Positions 1 to 7,239 of a stretch of 43,487 nucleotides of DNA are shown piece after piece. This DNA is from Nocardioides sp. (GTDB lineage Bacteria > Actinomycetota > Actinomycetes > Propionibacteriales > Nocardioidaceae), in the NCBI GenBank assembly GCA_020636915.1, contig JACJWV010000024.1, positions 1 through 43,487 on the forward strand, written 5' to 3'. Position numbers and translations under genes: made by a program. Position 1 is the stretch's first letter; the number at the start of each line of letters is the position of its first letter. Below the pieces are notes generated by a model. It saw only the letters and a list, made by a program, of their open reading frames with translations, was not told the origin of the DNA and did not search any database.

Positions 1-335
1 CCGACGGTGACGTAGCGGGTGCCCGGCGTGACGGGCACGAAGCGGCCGCGCGGCAGCAGCACGGTCATCAGGTCGTGCAGGCTGGTGCCGGCGCCGACGC
101 GGACGGTGCCGTCGTCGGCGACCTCGCCGATCTCGGCCGGCAGCGGCAGCAGCACACCACCGCCGGCGTTCTGGGCGACGTCGCCGTACGACCGGCCCAG
201 ACCGCGCGCCACCAGACCGCGCGGTCCCGCGGACCGGACCAGGTCGGCGACATCGGCGGCGGTCGCGGTGAGCGGCCGCGCGACCGAGGGTGCGGTGCGG
301 CCCCACCCCCGGAACTCGGCGACGTCGTCAGACAC
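1..335 (-). CDS. dprE1: DprE1, decaprenylphosphoryl-ribose 2'-oxidase (partial, N-terminal part)
   Basis: N-terminal ~111 residues of an FAD-dependent oxidase; the rest lies beyond the left edge. The start reads MSDDVAEFRGWGRTAPSVAR and continues with ARGLGRSYGDVAQNAGG and a VPVTPGTRYVTVG segment, the FAD-binding (FAD_binding_4) pattern of mycobacterial DprE1. In that family the enzyme oxidises decaprenylphosphoryl-ribose to the 2'-keto form, the first half of the epimerisation to decaprenylphosphoryl-arabinose, the arabinan donor of the cell envelope. The GTG start at 335 overlaps the stop of the upstream DPPR synthase gene by 8 bases, so the two are co-transcribed and probably translationally coupled. 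The catalytic C-terminal half cannot be seen. Confidence 0.85.
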   Translation of the reverse strand, partial: MSDDVAEFRGWGRTAPSVARPLTATAADVADLVRSAGPRGLVARGLGRSYGDVAQNAGGGVLLPLPAEIGEVADDGTVRVGAGTSLHDLMTVLLPRGRFVPVTPGTRYVTV

Positions 336-1188
336 CGAGCACCCCCAGGGACAGCACGACGACCCAGACCACGCCGATGGCCTGCAGCAGCCGGTCCCCC
401 CACACGATGTCCTCGGGCTCGGCCGCCTCCCCGGCGTCCACGTCCACGGCGTACCGCATCAGGCCGACCACGAACGGCAGGATCGAGAGCGTGTGCCAGG
501 GAATCCCGCTCCTCGACGCGTTCTCGAAGGCCCACAGGCAGTACGCCGTGACCGTGACCGCGGCGGCGATGCTCCACACGAAGCGCAGGTAGCTGTCGGT
601 GTAGCGGACCAGCGAGCGGCGGGTGCCCGCCTCGCTGCCCAGGGTGTGCAGCTCGGAGTAGCGCTTGCCGGCCACGATGAACAGCGACCCGAACCCGGCG
701 ACCATGAGGAACCAGTCCGAGATCGGGAGCGCGGCGGCGAGGCCACCGGCGACCGCCCGGATCAGGAAGCCCGCGGCCACGAGCGCCAGGTCGACGACCG
801 GCTCGTGCTTGAGCCACAGGGAGTAGGACAGCGTCAATGCGATGTAGCAGAGCAGGAGCACGACGAACTCGACCCGGGTCAGCGCCGCGAGGGCGATGCC
901 GACCGCGAAGAGCAGGACCGCGAACGCGAGCGCCGCGCGAACGCTCAGCTCGCCGGCGGCGATCGGCCGGCTCCGCTTGCGCGGGTGCTGCCGGTCCGCC
1001 TCGACGTCCGCGCAGTCGTTGACCAGGTAGGTCCCCGACGACGCCGCGCAGAAGGAGAGGAACGCGAGGACCGTCGGGCCGAGCACCCCGGCGTCACCCA
1101 GGTCGCCGGCGGCCAGGGGGGCGGCGACGACCAGCAGGTTCTTGGTCCACTGCTTCGGCCGCATCGACCTCAGCACGGCTCCCATCAC
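328..1188 (-). CDS. ubiA: Decaprenyl-phosphate phosphoribosyltransferase (DPPR synthase, UbiA superfamily)
   Basis: 286-residue polytopic membrane prenyltransferase of the UbiA superfamily. The N-terminal MRPKQWTKNLLVVAAPLA and the metal-binding motif NDCADVEADRQHPRKRSRPI (NDxxDxxxDxxHPxKxxRP) match the Rv3806c-type enzyme, which transfers 5-phosphoribose from PRPP to decaprenyl phosphate; the second aspartate motif region contains YSLWLKHEPVVDL. About eight hydrophobic segments follow. The product is the precursor that DprE1, encoded next in the same operon, acts on. The GTG start at 1188 lies 7 bases after a TAGACT box (1201-1196), suggesting a leaderless mRNA; the ATG at 1185 is the alternative. 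Length is normal for the family. Confidence 0.9.
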   Translation of the reverse strand: MMGAVLRSMRPKQWTKNLLVVAAPLAAGDLGDAGVLGPTVLAFLSFCAASSGTYLVNDCADVEADRQHPRKRSRPIAAGELSVRAALAFAVLLFAVGIALAALTRVEFVVLLLCYIALTLSYSLWLKHEPVVDLALVAAGFLIRAVAGGLAAALPISDWFLMVAGFGSLFIVAGKRYSELHTLGSEAGTRRSLVRYTDSYLRFVWSIAAAVTVTAYCLWAFENASRSGIPWHTLSILPFVVGLMRYAVDVDAGEAAEPEDIVWGDRLLQAIGVVWVVVLSLGVLGV

Positions 1189-1195
1189 GCGCGCG

Positions 1196-1240
1196 AGTCT
1201 ATGGGTGCAGCCACGGCGCCGGGGGCGTCTCGCATACGCT
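1196..1240. promoter_or_regulatory. Divergent leaderless promoters for ubiA-dprE1 and the flippase gene
   Basis: Minus-strand -10 box TAGACT at 1201-1196, followed after 7 bases by the GTG of ubiA. Plus-strand -10 box TACGCT at 1235-1240, followed after 8 bases by the GTG at 1249. Neither gene has a Shine-Dalgarno sequence, so both are best read as leaderless. No clear -35 box was seen for either. Confidence 0.55.
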
Positions 1241-1248
1241 TCCTGCCC

Positions 1249-2490
1249 GTGACCCCGTCCCGCCGCGTCAAGCAGCTGCTCAGCGGCGGCGGCTCGATCG
1301 CCGTGGCGATGGCGATCATGAACGTCGCGACGTACGGGTTCACGATGGCCGCCGCCCGCCTCCTCGGGCCGCAGGCGTACGGCGCGTTCGCCAGCCTGAT
1401 GGCGACGCTGCTCGTCATCAGCGTGCTGCAGCTCGGCCTCCAGGCCACCGCCGCCCGCCGGATCGCGGCCGAGCCCTCCCACGTCGCCCAGATCGAGCGC
1501 ACGATCCTCGGCGTCACCTACCGCGCCTCGGTCGCGCTCGGCGTGGTGCTGCTGCTCCTCACGCCCGTGCTCAACGCGGTGCTCCGCCTCGACAGCATGC
1601 TCACCGCGGCGTTGGTCTCGGTGGTCTCCGTGCCGTTCACGATGATGGGCGGCCAGGCCGGCATCCTCCAGGGCGAGCGCCGCTGGCAGGCGCTGTCGGT
1701 CGTCTACGTGCTCAGCGGGGTGCCGCGCCTGCTGATCGGCACCGCGCTCATCGCCTGGCACCCCACCGAGACCGCGGCGATCATCGGTACGGGCATCGGT
1801 GCCTGCTTCCCGGTGGTCGCCGGCTGGTGGTTCCTGCGCCGGCCGCGCGACGCCGGCGTGCCCACCGAGGAGCACGGCTTCCGCCGGGTCATCCGCGAGT
1901 CGTTCCACAACTCGCACGTGCTGCTGGCCTTCTTCGCGCTGTCGAACGTCGACATCGTGATCGCGCGCAACGTGCTGCCCGAGCACGACGCCGGGTTGTA
2001 CGCCGGCGGCCTGATCCTCACCAAGGCCGTGCTGTTCCTCCCCCAGTTCGTGGTCGTCATCGCCTTCCCGTCGATGTCGACCACCGGGGAGCGCCGGCGC
2101 GCGCTGACGCTCAGCCTCGGGCTGGTGTCGGTGATCGGTGCGCTCGTCACGCTCGGTGCGCTGCTCCTGCCGCGGCTGGCCCTGGTCTTCGTCGGCGGGC
2201 AGCAGTTCGAGGAGATCTCCACCCACCTGTGGATCTTCGCCGTGCTCGGCACAGTGCTCTCGATGCTCCAGCTGCTCGTCTACTCGGTGCTGGCGCGCCA
2301 GGGCCAGCGCTCGGTGTACCTGGTGTGGGGAGCCTTCCTCACCGTCGTGGCGGTGGGGCTGACCACCGACAGCCTCCGGACGCTGCTCACCACCGTGATC
2401 CTGGTCGACTCGGTGCTGCTCGTCGTGCTGCTGGCGGTCAGTCTGCACGTGATCCGGCCGGCCTCCGACGAGGAGGACGTCGCCGCCTGA
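1249..2490 (+). CDS. Polysaccharide/lipid-linked sugar flippase (MVF/MATE-like, Wzx-type)
   Basis: 413-residue integral membrane protein with about 12 hydrophobic segments. It begins VTPSRRVKQLLSGGGSIAVA and has the MNVATYGFTMAAARLLGPQAYG start typical of the polysaccharide_synt / MurJ-like exporter superfamily (helix, then RLLGPxxYG). Such proteins flip lipid-linked saccharides from the inner to the outer leaflet. It is divergently transcribed from the decaprenyl-phospho-ribose genes, which suggests but does not prove that its cargo belongs to the same envelope polymer. I chose GTG 1249 because a TACGCT box lies 8 bases upstream; an in-frame ATG at 1201 would add 16 residues but lies in the opposite promoter. 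It converges on polA with a 9-base gap. Confidence 0.8.
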   Translation: MTPSRRVKQLLSGGGSIAVAMAIMNVATYGFTMAAARLLGPQAYGAFASLMATLLVISVLQLGLQATAARRIAAEPSHVAQIERTILGVTYRASVALGVVLLLLTPVLNAVLRLDSMLTAALVSVVSVPFTMMGGQAGILQGERRWQALSVVYVLSGVPRLLIGTALIAWHPTETAAIIGTGIGACFPVVAGWWFLRRPRDAGVPTEEHGFRRVIRESFHNSHVLLAFFALSNVDIVIARNVLPEHDAGLYAGGLILTKAVLFLPQFVVVIAFPSMSTTGERRRALTLSLGLVSVIGALVTLGALLLPRLALVFVGGQQFEEISTHLWIFAVLGTVLSMLQLLVYSVLARQGQRSVYLVWGAFLTVVAVGLTTDSLRTLLTTVILVDSVLLVVLLAVSLHVIRPASDEEDVAA

Positions 2491-2499
2491 CGCGCCCGA

Positions 2500-5181
2500 T
2501 CAGTGCGCCGCGTCGTGCCAGCTGCGCCCGAAGCCGACGGAGACGTCGAGCGGGACCCCGAGGTCGGCGGCTGCGCCCATCTGCTCGCGCACCAGCGCCT
2601 CGAGGGTGTCTCGCTCCCCCGGGGCGACCTCGAACACGAGCTCGTCGTGGACCTGGAGGAGCATCCGGGACGCGAGGCCCGCCCGCTCCATGGCCCGGTC
2701 GACGTTGAGCATCGCGATCTTGATGATGTCGGCGGCCGAGCCCTGGATCGGGGCGTTGAGGGCCATCCGCTCGGCCATCTCCCGGCGCTGACGGTTGTCG
2801 CTGGTCAGGTCGGGGAGGTAGCGACGCCGTCCCTTGATCGTCTCGGTGAAGCCGGTCTTGCGGGCCTCCTCGACGACCCCGGCGAGGTAGTCGCGGATAC
2901 CGCCGAAGGTCAAGAAGTACTCGTCCATCAGCCCCCGCGCCTCGCTCGGCTCGATGCCCAGCTGCTGCCCGAGGCCGAAGGCGGACAGGCCGTAGGCCAG
3001 GCCGTAGTTCATCGCCTTGATCTTCGCCCGCATCTCGACCGTCACGTCGTCGGCGGGCACGTCGAAGACGCGGGCGGCGGTGATGGAGTGGAAGTCGCGG
3101 CCGGACCGGAACGCCTCGATCAGGAGTGCGTCCTCGGACAGGTGGGCCATGATCCGCATCTCGATCTGGCTGTAGTCGGCGGTCATCAGGCACTCGTTGC
3201 CGGGGCCGACCACGAACCCCTCGCGGATCCGGCGGCCCTCCTCGGTGCGGATCGGGATGTTCTGCAGGTTCGGGTCGGTGCTCGAGAGCCGGCCGGTGGC
3301 GGCGATCGTCTGGTTGAACGTGGTGTGGATGCGACCGTCGCTCGCGACCGTCTTGAGCAGGCCCTCGATGGTCTGCCGGAGCCGGGACACGTCGCGGTGG
3401 CGCAGCAGGTGGAGCAGGAACGGGTGCTCGGTCTTCACGTAGAGCGCCTGGAGCGCGTCGGCGTCGGTCGTGTAGCCGGTCTTGGTGCGCTTGGTCTTGG
3501 GCATCCCGAGCTCGTCGAAGAGCACCACCTGCAGCTGCTTGGGCGAGCCGAGGTTGATCTCCTTGCCGATGACGGCGAACGCCTCCTCGGCGGCGGTGCG
3601 CACCTCGGTCGCGAAGTGCGCCTCCAGCGCCTCGAGGTGGTCGGTGTCGACGGCGATGCCGGTCTGCTCCATCGTCGCCAGCAGGTGCACCAGCGGCAGC
3701 TCGACCTCGGCGAGCAGGCGGGTGCCGCCGCGCTGCTCGAGCTCCTCGTCCAGGGCCGCGGCCAGGTCGAGCACCGCCCGGGCGTGCAGCATCTCCACCT
3801 CGCCGGCCCGGTGGTCGCCGAGCGCGTCGTCCAGCCCGTCGAGGCTCAGCTGCCCGTCGTCGGCGCCCCCCTGCTTCAGCTCGCGCTTGAGGTAGCGCAC
3901 GGTCAGGTCGGCCAGGTCGTAGGAGCGCTGGTCGGGGCGGGCGAGGTACGCCGACAGCGCGGTGTCGCGCTCCAGGCCCCGCAGCGGCACCCCCCAGGCG
4001 GCTAGCGCCAGCATCGGGCCCTTGGCGTCGTGCAGGACCTTGGGCAGCTTCTCGTCACCGAGCCAGTCGGCGAGGGCGGCCTGGTCGGCCGGGTCCACGT
4101 CGTCGGCGGAGATCCAGGCGGCCGTCCCGTCCCCGGTCGCGAAGGCCAGCCCGGTGACGTCGCCGGACCCGGCACCCCACCGTCCCACGACGTGCAGGCC
4201 GACCCTCTCTCCGTCTGCCGCGTTGTCCGCCAGCCAGGGACCGAGCGCTCCCCCGGTCAGCGCGGTCATCGCGACGTCGAAGCCCGAGTCGTCGATCTCC
4301 TCCTCCGAGGTCAGCGTCTCGAAGAGCCGGTCGCGCAGCACGCGGAACTCCAGGCCGTCGAAGAGCGTGTGCACCGCCTGGCGGTCCCACGGTCGCAGCG
4401 CCAGCTCCGCGGGGGTGAGGTCCAGGTCGAGGTCGCGGACCAGCTCGTTGAGCCGGCGGTTGCGGATGACGTCGCCGAGGTGCTCGCGCAGCGCCTCGCC
4501 CTTCTTGCCGGTGATCTGGTCGGCGTGGGTGATGACGTTGTCGAGGCCGTCGAACTGGTTGATCCACTTCGCGGCGTACCCCTGGCCGACCCCCGGGACG
4601 CCGGGCAGGTTGTCGGAGGTCTCCCCCACGATCGCGGCGAGCTCGGGGTAGCGGGCGGGCGGGACGCCGTACTTGGCCTCGACGGCCTCCGGCGTCATCC
4701 GCGCGAGGTCGGAGACGCCACGCATGGGGTAGAGCACCGTCGAGCGGTCGGTCACGAGCTGGAGCGAGTCCCGGTCGCCGGTGAGGATCAGGACCTCCAT
4801 CTCGGGGTCCTGGAGGGCCTGGGTCGTGAGCGTGGCGATGATGTCGTCCGCCTCGTAGCCGTCCTTCTTCAGGAACGGGACGTTGAGCGCGTCGAGCACC
4901 TCCTCGATCAGCGGGAGCTGGCTGGAGAACTCGCTCGGCGTCTTGTTGCGCTTCGCCTTGTACTCGGCGTACTCGGTGAGCCGGAAGGTCTGGCGGGAGA
5001 CGTCGAACGCCACCCCGACGTGTGTCGGCTGCTCGTCACGCAGCACGTTGATGAGCATCGACGTGAAGCCGTAGACGGCGTTCGTGTGCTGTCCGGTGGT
5101 CGTGGAGAAGTTCTCGACGGGCAGCGCGAAGAAGGCCCGGTAGGCGAGGGAGTGTCCGTCGAGGAGCAGCAGGCGTGGCAC
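2500..5181 (-). CDS. polA: DNA polymerase I
   Basis: 893 residues, the normal actinobacterial length. Residues 1-~290 are the 5'-3' nuclease (LLLDGHSLAYRAFFALP, a YKAKRNKTPSE segment, VGETSDNLPGVPGVG helix-hairpin-helix). Residues ~300-490 hold the 3'-5' exonuclease fold without recognisable DEDD catalytic residues, so proofreading is presumably lost, as in other actinobacteria. The polymerase domain follows, with motif A DYSQIEMRI (Asp669), the O-helix region KIKAMNYGLAYG and motif C VHDE (Asp846). The enzyme fills gaps and removes RNA primers in replication and repair. The GTG start at 5181 lies 6 bases after a TAGAGT box (5193-5188) with no Shine-Dalgarno, so the mRNA is probably leaderless. 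Confidence 0.98.
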   Translation of the reverse strand: MPRLLLLDGHSLAYRAFFALPVENFSTTTGQHTNAVYGFTSMLINVLRDEQPTHVGVAFDVSRQTFRLTEYAEYKAKRNKTPSEFSSQLPLIEEVLDALNVPFLKKDGYEADDIIATLTTQALQDPEMEVLILTGDRDSLQLVTDRSTVLYPMRGVSDLARMTPEAVEAKYGVPPARYPELAAIVGETSDNLPGVPGVGQGYAAKWINQFDGLDNVITHADQITGKKGEALREHLGDVIRNRRLNELVRDLDLDLTPAELALRPWDRQAVHTLFDGLEFRVLRDRLFETLTSEEEIDDSGFDVAMTALTGGALGPWLADNAADGERVGLHVVGRWGAGSGDVTGLAFATGDGTAAWISADDVDPADQAALADWLGDEKLPKVLHDAKGPMLALAAWGVPLRGLERDTALSAYLARPDQRSYDLADLTVRYLKRELKQGGADDGQLSLDGLDDALGDHRAGEVEMLHARAVLDLAAALDEELEQRGGTRLLAEVELPLVHLLATMEQTGIAVDTDHLEALEAHFATEVRTAAEEAFAVIGKEINLGSPKQLQVVLFDELGMPKTKRTKTGYTTDADALQALYVKTEHPFLLHLLRHRDVSRLRQTIEGLLKTVASDGRIHTTFNQTIAATGRLSSTDPNLQNIPIRTEEGRRIREGFVVGPGNECLMTADYSQIEMRIMAHLSEDALLIEAFRSGRDFHSITAARVFDVPADDVTVEMRAKIKAMNYGLAYGLSAFGLGQQLGIEPSEARGLMDEYFLTFGGIRDYLAGVVEEARKTGFTETIKGRRRYLPDLTSDNRQRREMAERMALNAPIQGSAADIIKIAMLNVDRAMERAGLASRMLLQVHDELVFEVAPGERDTLEALVREQMGAAADLGVPLDVSVGFGRSWHDAAH

Positions 5182-5223
5182 CCTGCGACTCTATCCGCGC
5201 CCACCGACAGGCAGGATGTGCCC
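5182..5223. promoter_or_regulatory. 42-bp divergent leaderless promoter region, polA / thioesterase
   Basis: The whole gap between two divergent starts is 42 bases. It holds TAGAGT on the minus strand (5193-5188, 6 bases before the polA GTG) and CAGGAT on the plus strand (5212-5217, 6 bases before the ATG at 5224). There is no room for leaders or Shine-Dalgarno sequences, so both transcripts should begin at or next to the start codon. Confidence 0.55.
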
Positions 5224-5655
5224 ATGAGCGAGAGTGTCGACGTGGCCGAGTTCCTCGCCGCCATGCCCCTGGGCATGGGCGGGCTGAACGAGAAAATGGG
5301 CATCGAGCTCGTCGAGATCTCGGCCGAGCGGGTCGTCGCCACGATGCCGGTCGAGGGCAACACCCAGCCCTACGGGCTGCTGCACGGCGGGGCCTCGGTC
5401 GTGCTCGCCGAGACCCTCGGGTCGGTCGGCTCCGCGTTGCACGCCCACCCCGACCGGCTCTCGGTCGGCATCGAGATCAACGCGACCCACCACCGCTCGG
5501 CGACGTCCGGCACCGTCACCGGGACCGCCACCGCGATCCACCTCGGCCGCACGACCGCCACCTATGAGGTGGTGATCACCGACGAGCGCGGCAAGCGCGT
5601 CTGCACCTCGCGGATCACCTGCGCCCTGATGCCCCGCGAGCGCTACGAGTCGTAG
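5224..5655 (+). CDS. PaaI-family hotdog-fold thioesterase
   Basis: 143-residue single-domain hotdog protein. The motif GLLHGGASVVLAETLGSVGS matches the PaaI/YbdB (EntH)/MenI group, where the conserved Gly-rich HGG segment and the Glu of the central helix take part in acyl-CoA hydrolysis; the later INATHHRSATSG strand is also typical. Likely substrates are aryl- or acyl-CoA thioesters, for example phenylacetyl-CoA derivatives or DHNA-CoA, but sequence alone cannot decide. The same neighbour pair (a thioesterase divergent from polA) is common in actinobacteria. The start is fixed by the CAGGAT box 6 bases upstream. It converges on the GNAT gene with a 9-base gap. Confidence 0.9.
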   Translation: MSESVDVAEFLAAMPLGMGGLNEKMGIELVEISAERVVATMPVEGNTQPYGLLHGGASVVLAETLGSVGSALHAHPDRLSVGIEINATHHRSATSGTVTGTATAIHLGRTTATYEVVITDERGKRVCTSRITCALMPRERYES

Positions 5656-5664
5656 CCCGCGGCC

Positions 5665-6240
5665 CTAGCCCTCCGCGGACGCCCGCGAGCGCCGCAGCGA
5701 GCGCCGGGCCGCGAGCACCTGGGTGCGCTGCCGCCCGCTGGACCCCGCGACCGGCCGGGCCCGAGCGGCGAGGCGGGCACGGACCGCGTGGGTGGGGGCG
5801 ACCCGGAGGACGGCGTAGGGCCCGAGCGCGATGCGCGCCATGAACCGGTTGGCGTCCCGTGAGCCCGACACGGCGGCGGTCGCGACGTGCGCCACCCCCA
5901 GCTCCTCGGCCCAGGAGACGGCGGCGTCCATCAGCGCGCTGCCGACGCCGTGCCGGCGGAACCGCGGCAGCACGTGCGGCGAGAGGGCGCGGACGACCGG
6001 CTCGAGGTTGAGGCCGGACATGGTGGTGGCCTGCAGGTGGACGGCCCCGGCGAACTCGCCGTCGTACTCCGCGACCACGACCCGCTCGTCGGTGGACGCG
6101 TCCACCCGGGAGATGACCTGCCGGAGGTCGCCGACCTGGTCCTCGCGACCGACCCGACGGACGACGTCCGTCCACAGGTCCGCGAGGTCGGGGGCATCGG
6201 CAGGCGTGGCCGTTCGCAGGGTGACCAGTGAACGCGTCAT
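5665..6240 (-). CDS. GNAT-family N-acetyltransferase
   Basis: 191 residues. The N-terminal RTATPADAPDLADLWTDVV is the usual first strand and helix of GNAT enzymes, and RFRRHGVGSALMDAAVSWAEE is the acetyl-CoA pyrophosphate-binding motif A (R-x-x-G-x-G/S). The last ~45 residues are rich in Arg and Ala and fall outside the fold. The substrate is unknown. The start at 6240 has a weak GGAAGG 9 bases upstream; its promoter probably includes TAGTCT at 6319-6314, giving a leader of roughly 65 bases. Confidence 0.85.
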   Translation of the reverse strand: MTRSLVTLRTATPADAPDLADLWTDVVRRVGREDQVGDLRQVISRVDASTDERVVVAEYDGEFAGAVHLQATTMSGLNLEPVVRALSPHVLPRFRRHGVGSALMDAAVSWAEELGVAHVATAAVSGSRDANRFMARIALGPYAVLRVAPTHAVRARLAARARPVAGSSGRQRTQVLAARRSLRRSRASAEG

Positions 6241-6313
6241 CGCGTCATGCCTTCCGAGACCTCCGTCGTCGTCGGCCGCACCTCGTGTCCCCCGAACGCG
6301 GCACCACTGCAGG

Positions 6314-6323
6314 AGACTACGCT
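6314..6323. promoter_or_regulatory. Overlapping back-to-back -10 boxes (GNAT / DUF554)
   Basis: The decamer AGACTACGCT reads TAGTCT on the minus strand (6319-6314) and TACGCT on the plus strand (6318-6323), so the two -10 elements share their TA. This would drive the GNAT gene leftwards and the DUF554 gene rightwards from nearly the same point. Confidence 0.5.
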
Positions 6324-6353
6324 CAGCCGCGCCGATCTGTCAGAGGAGTCCCC

Positions 6354-7100
6354 GTGATCCCCGGTCTGGGTACCGCCGTCAACGTCGCGACCGTCCTGGT
6401 CGGGGCCACGATCGGCGTGCTGCTGGGCAACCGGCTGCCGATCCGGACCCGCGACGTCGTCACCGACGCGCTGGGCCTGGTGACCCTGCTGATCGCGGGT
6501 ACGTCGGCCATGGCGGTCCTCGACGACGACCTCTCCGACCGGGTCGGTGACAGCTCCCCGATGCTCATCGTGCTGGGGTCGCTGCTCGTCGGCGGGATCG
6601 TCGGCTCGCTGCTGCGGCTGGAGTCGCGGGTCGAGGCGTTCGGAGGCTGGTTGCAGAGCCGGCTCGCCGGGGACACCGGCTCGGCGGAGCGGCACCGCTT
6701 CATCGAGGGCTTCGTGGTCTCCTCGCTGGTCTTCTGCACCGGCCCGCTCACGATCCTGGGCTCCCTCAACGACGGGCTCGGGAACGGCGCCGAGCAGCTG
6801 GTCCTCAAGGCCGCGCTCGACGGGTTCGCGGCGATCGCGTTCGCGGCGTCGTTCGGCTGGGGCGTCGCGGCCAGCGCGATCACCGTGCTGGTCGTCCAGG
6901 GCTCCCTGACCCTGCTCGGACTCGCCCTCGGCGACGTCCTGCCCGACGCCCAGCTGGCCGCCGTCACCGCCACCGGCGGCCTCCTGCTCGTCGGCGTGGC
7001 CCTGCGGCTGCTGCGGGTGCGGGAGATCCCGGTCGCCGATCTCCTCCCCGCCCTGCTGGTCGCGCCCCTCCTGGTGGAGCTCGCGGGCGCGATCCATTGA
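6354..7100 (+). CDS. DUF554 family membrane protein
   Basis: 248 residues, about seven hydrophobic segments. It opens with VIPGLGTAVNVATVLVGATI and has the DUF554 hallmarks GVLLGNRLP, a RFIEGFVVSSLVFCTGPLTI stretch and ILGSLNDGL. The family (E. coli YdfK/YqgA-like) is a conserved bacterial membrane protein of unknown function, suspected to be a transporter. The GTG at 6354 is preceded by AGAGGAG (6342-6348) at 5 bases and by a TACGCT box at 6318-6323, which together rule out the longer upstream reading frame. Single gene; an inverted repeat lies 22 bases after the stop. Confidence 0.88.
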   Translation: MIPGLGTAVNVATVLVGATIGVLLGNRLPIRTRDVVTDALGLVTLLIAGTSAMAVLDDDLSDRVGDSSPMLIVLGSLLVGGIVGSLLRLESRVEAFGGWLQSRLAGDTGSAERHRFIEGFVVSSLVFCTGPLTILGSLNDGLGNGAEQLVLKAALDGFAAIAFAASFGWGVAASAITVLVVQGSLTLLGLALGDVLPDAQLAAVTATGGLLLVGVALRLLRVREIPVADLLPALLVAPLLVELAGAIH

Positions 7101-7122
7101 CGTAACGGTTCGCTAACGAGAG

Positions 7123-7162
7123 GGTGCCGAACAACGCGGCACCAAGTTCCCGGACCTACGGT
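7123..7162. promoter_or_regulatory. Inverted repeat and -10 box upstream of the binding-protein gene
   Basis: A perfect 7-bp inverted repeat, GGTGCCG (7123-7129) and CGGCACC (7137-7143), lies between DUF554 and the binding-protein gene; it has no T-run. It is preceded by two TAACG direct repeats and followed by TACGGT at 7157-7162, a likely -10 box giving a ~70-base leader. The inverted repeat could be an operator or a weak terminator. Confidence 0.35.
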
Positions 7163-7239
7163 GGCATGGCTATGCCCCCCGTTCGGGAGGGCGGGCCGGT
7201 GAAGTGCACCCTCACGCGACAGACAGAAAGGTTCACGAC

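Noticed and set aside
19..1200. Upstream extension of the flippase reading frame to near the window start
   Set aside because: The region is antisense to dprE1 and ubiA, and the translated part lacks membrane character; real homology begins near 1249.
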